A DNA stretch of 64,000 nucleotides, taken from the NCBI GenBank assembly GCA_041490445.1, contig JBGPTF010000001.1, positions 1 through 64,000 of the forward strand, in the 5' to 3' direction. How positions within the stretch are numbered: position 1 is the stretch's first letter; the number at the start of each line of letters is the position of its first letter. Source of the stretch: JBGPTF01 sp041490445. Lineage in GTDB: Bacteria; Acidobacteriota; Terriglobia; Acidiferrales; UBA7541. The notes beneath the pieces were generated by a model. That model ran no database searches. It was not told the origin of the DNA and saw only the letters and a program-made list of their open reading frames with translations. Shown piece after piece: positions 63,498 to 64,000 of this stretch. The position numbers and the translations under genes are program-made.

Positions 63498-64000
63498 ATG
63501 TCATCTTCGGCCGCAAATTCATTTGGCTCGCGGGCCACGCTGAAAGTCGGCGTCCAAAAATTCGAGATGTTCCGTCTGGACGCGCTCGAGAAGGCCGGCA
63601 TCGGCCACGTTTCCCGCCTGCCGTTTTCGCTCAAGGTGTTGCTCGAGAATTTATTGCGCAACGAGGATGGCGGCTTCGTTCGCGGGGACGATATCCGCAC
63701 GCTGGCGGGGTGGGACCCCGCGAAGCCTGCCGACGCGGAGGTTTCGTTCATGCCGGCGCGCGTGTTGCTGCAGGATTTTACCGGCGTGCCCGCCGTCGTG
63801 GATCTCGCAGCGATGCGGGACGCCATGACACGGCTGGGCGGCGACCCGAAGCAAATCAATCCCCTGCTCCCCGCGGAGCTGGTGATTGACCACTCGGTGC
63901 AAGTGGACCGCTTCGGCTCGCTCGGCGCATTCGCCTTCAACGCCGAAATCGAATTCCAGCGGAACATCGAGCGCTATGCGTTCCTGCGCTGGGGCGCGAA
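63498..64000 (+). CDS. acnA: Aconitate hydratase A, N-terminal part (cut by window edge)
   Basis: The ATG at 63498 follows AGAGGAG (about 10 bases). The frame stays open to the end of the window (167 codons). The sequence has the AcnA start: FRLDALEKAGIGHVSRLPFS, LKVLLENLLRNEDGG, RVLLQDFTGVPAVVDLAAMR and LVIDHSVQVDRFG, with the substrate-contacting QDFTGVP and DHSVQ. It isomerises citrate to isocitrate in the TCA cycle. The rest, including the 4Fe-4S cysteines, lies outside the window. Confidence 0.95.
   Translation, partial: MSSSAANSFGSRATLKVGVQKFEMFRLDALEKAGIGHVSRLPFSLKVLLENLLRNEDGGFVRGDDIRTLAGWDPAKPADAEVSFMPARVLLQDFTGVPAVVDLAAMRDAMTRLGGDPKQINPLLPAELVIDHSVQVDRFGSLGAFAFNAEIEFQRNIERYAFLRWGA

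Noticed and set aside
1..64000. CRISPR arrays
   Set aside because: No regularly spaced 25-40 bp direct repeats; the short tandem repeats have 7-base periods without spacers.

Overview
This GC-rich window looks like a chromosome segment of an Acidobacteriota bacterium (Koribacter/Solibacter-like). The evidence is the very high density of exported peptidases (families M28, S10, S9, M61, S53), an acidobacterial VWFA-related protein, a two-haem cytochrome c of the reaction-centre-subunit type, PEGA-domain proteins, and bacterial Shine-Dalgarno sites of the AGGAG type. This assignment is inference from gene content; there is no rRNA in the window.

Layout. 1-4.4 kb: small orphan genes (a partial protein at the left edge, an XRE regulator, exported proteins). 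4.5-6.9 kb: hybrid histidine kinase. 7.4-16.3 kb: M28 and S10 peptidases, a GH13 hydrolase, two adjacent homocysteine S-methyltransferase paralogues and an APC permease. 16.4-18 kb: P5C dehydrogenase. 18.2-22.7 kb: an accessory patch with a Zn/HTH-type protein, a structured repeat, a DUF4344 peptidase, an HNH nuclease between two decayed restriction-methyltransferase tails, a candidate PD-(D/E)XK nuclease and hairpin repeats. 22.7-27.3 kb: two PYROXD2-like flavoproteins divergent from a GcvT-like protein. 27.3-40 kb: S9, M61 and S9 peptidases, small membrane proteins, cytochrome bd (cydAB) and another S9 peptidase. 40-54.6 kb: PEGA-protease, truncated amidohydrolase, alpha-hydroxyacid oxidase, VWFA, MBL, cytochrome c, sedolisin and a spermidine-synthase-like membrane protein. 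55-64 kb: tRNA-Arg, zwf-glk, yggX, an ATP-grasp gene, a B12-binding radical SAM gene, a repeat-rich gap, an MBL hydrolase and the start of aconitase.

Two observations stand out. (1) The radical SAM gene ends at a TGA, but the reading frame continues through it and spells C-U-A-E-P, the hallmark of the CUAEP/CCAEP-tail radical SAM (seleno)protein family. A small hairpin sits where a bacterial SECIS should be. The real product is therefore probably a 480-residue selenoprotein, followed in likely operon by an ATP-grasp ligase. (2) A ~310-360 bp dispersed element occurs twice (19011-19323 and 61951-62309). Both copies can fold on the + strand into the same branched RNA. The substitutions keep pairing as G-U only if the + strand is the transcript, which suggests an unrecognised structured RNA. 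The second copy lies in a 666 bp segment bounded by ~247 bp direct repeats that duplicate the ends of the two neighbouring genes.
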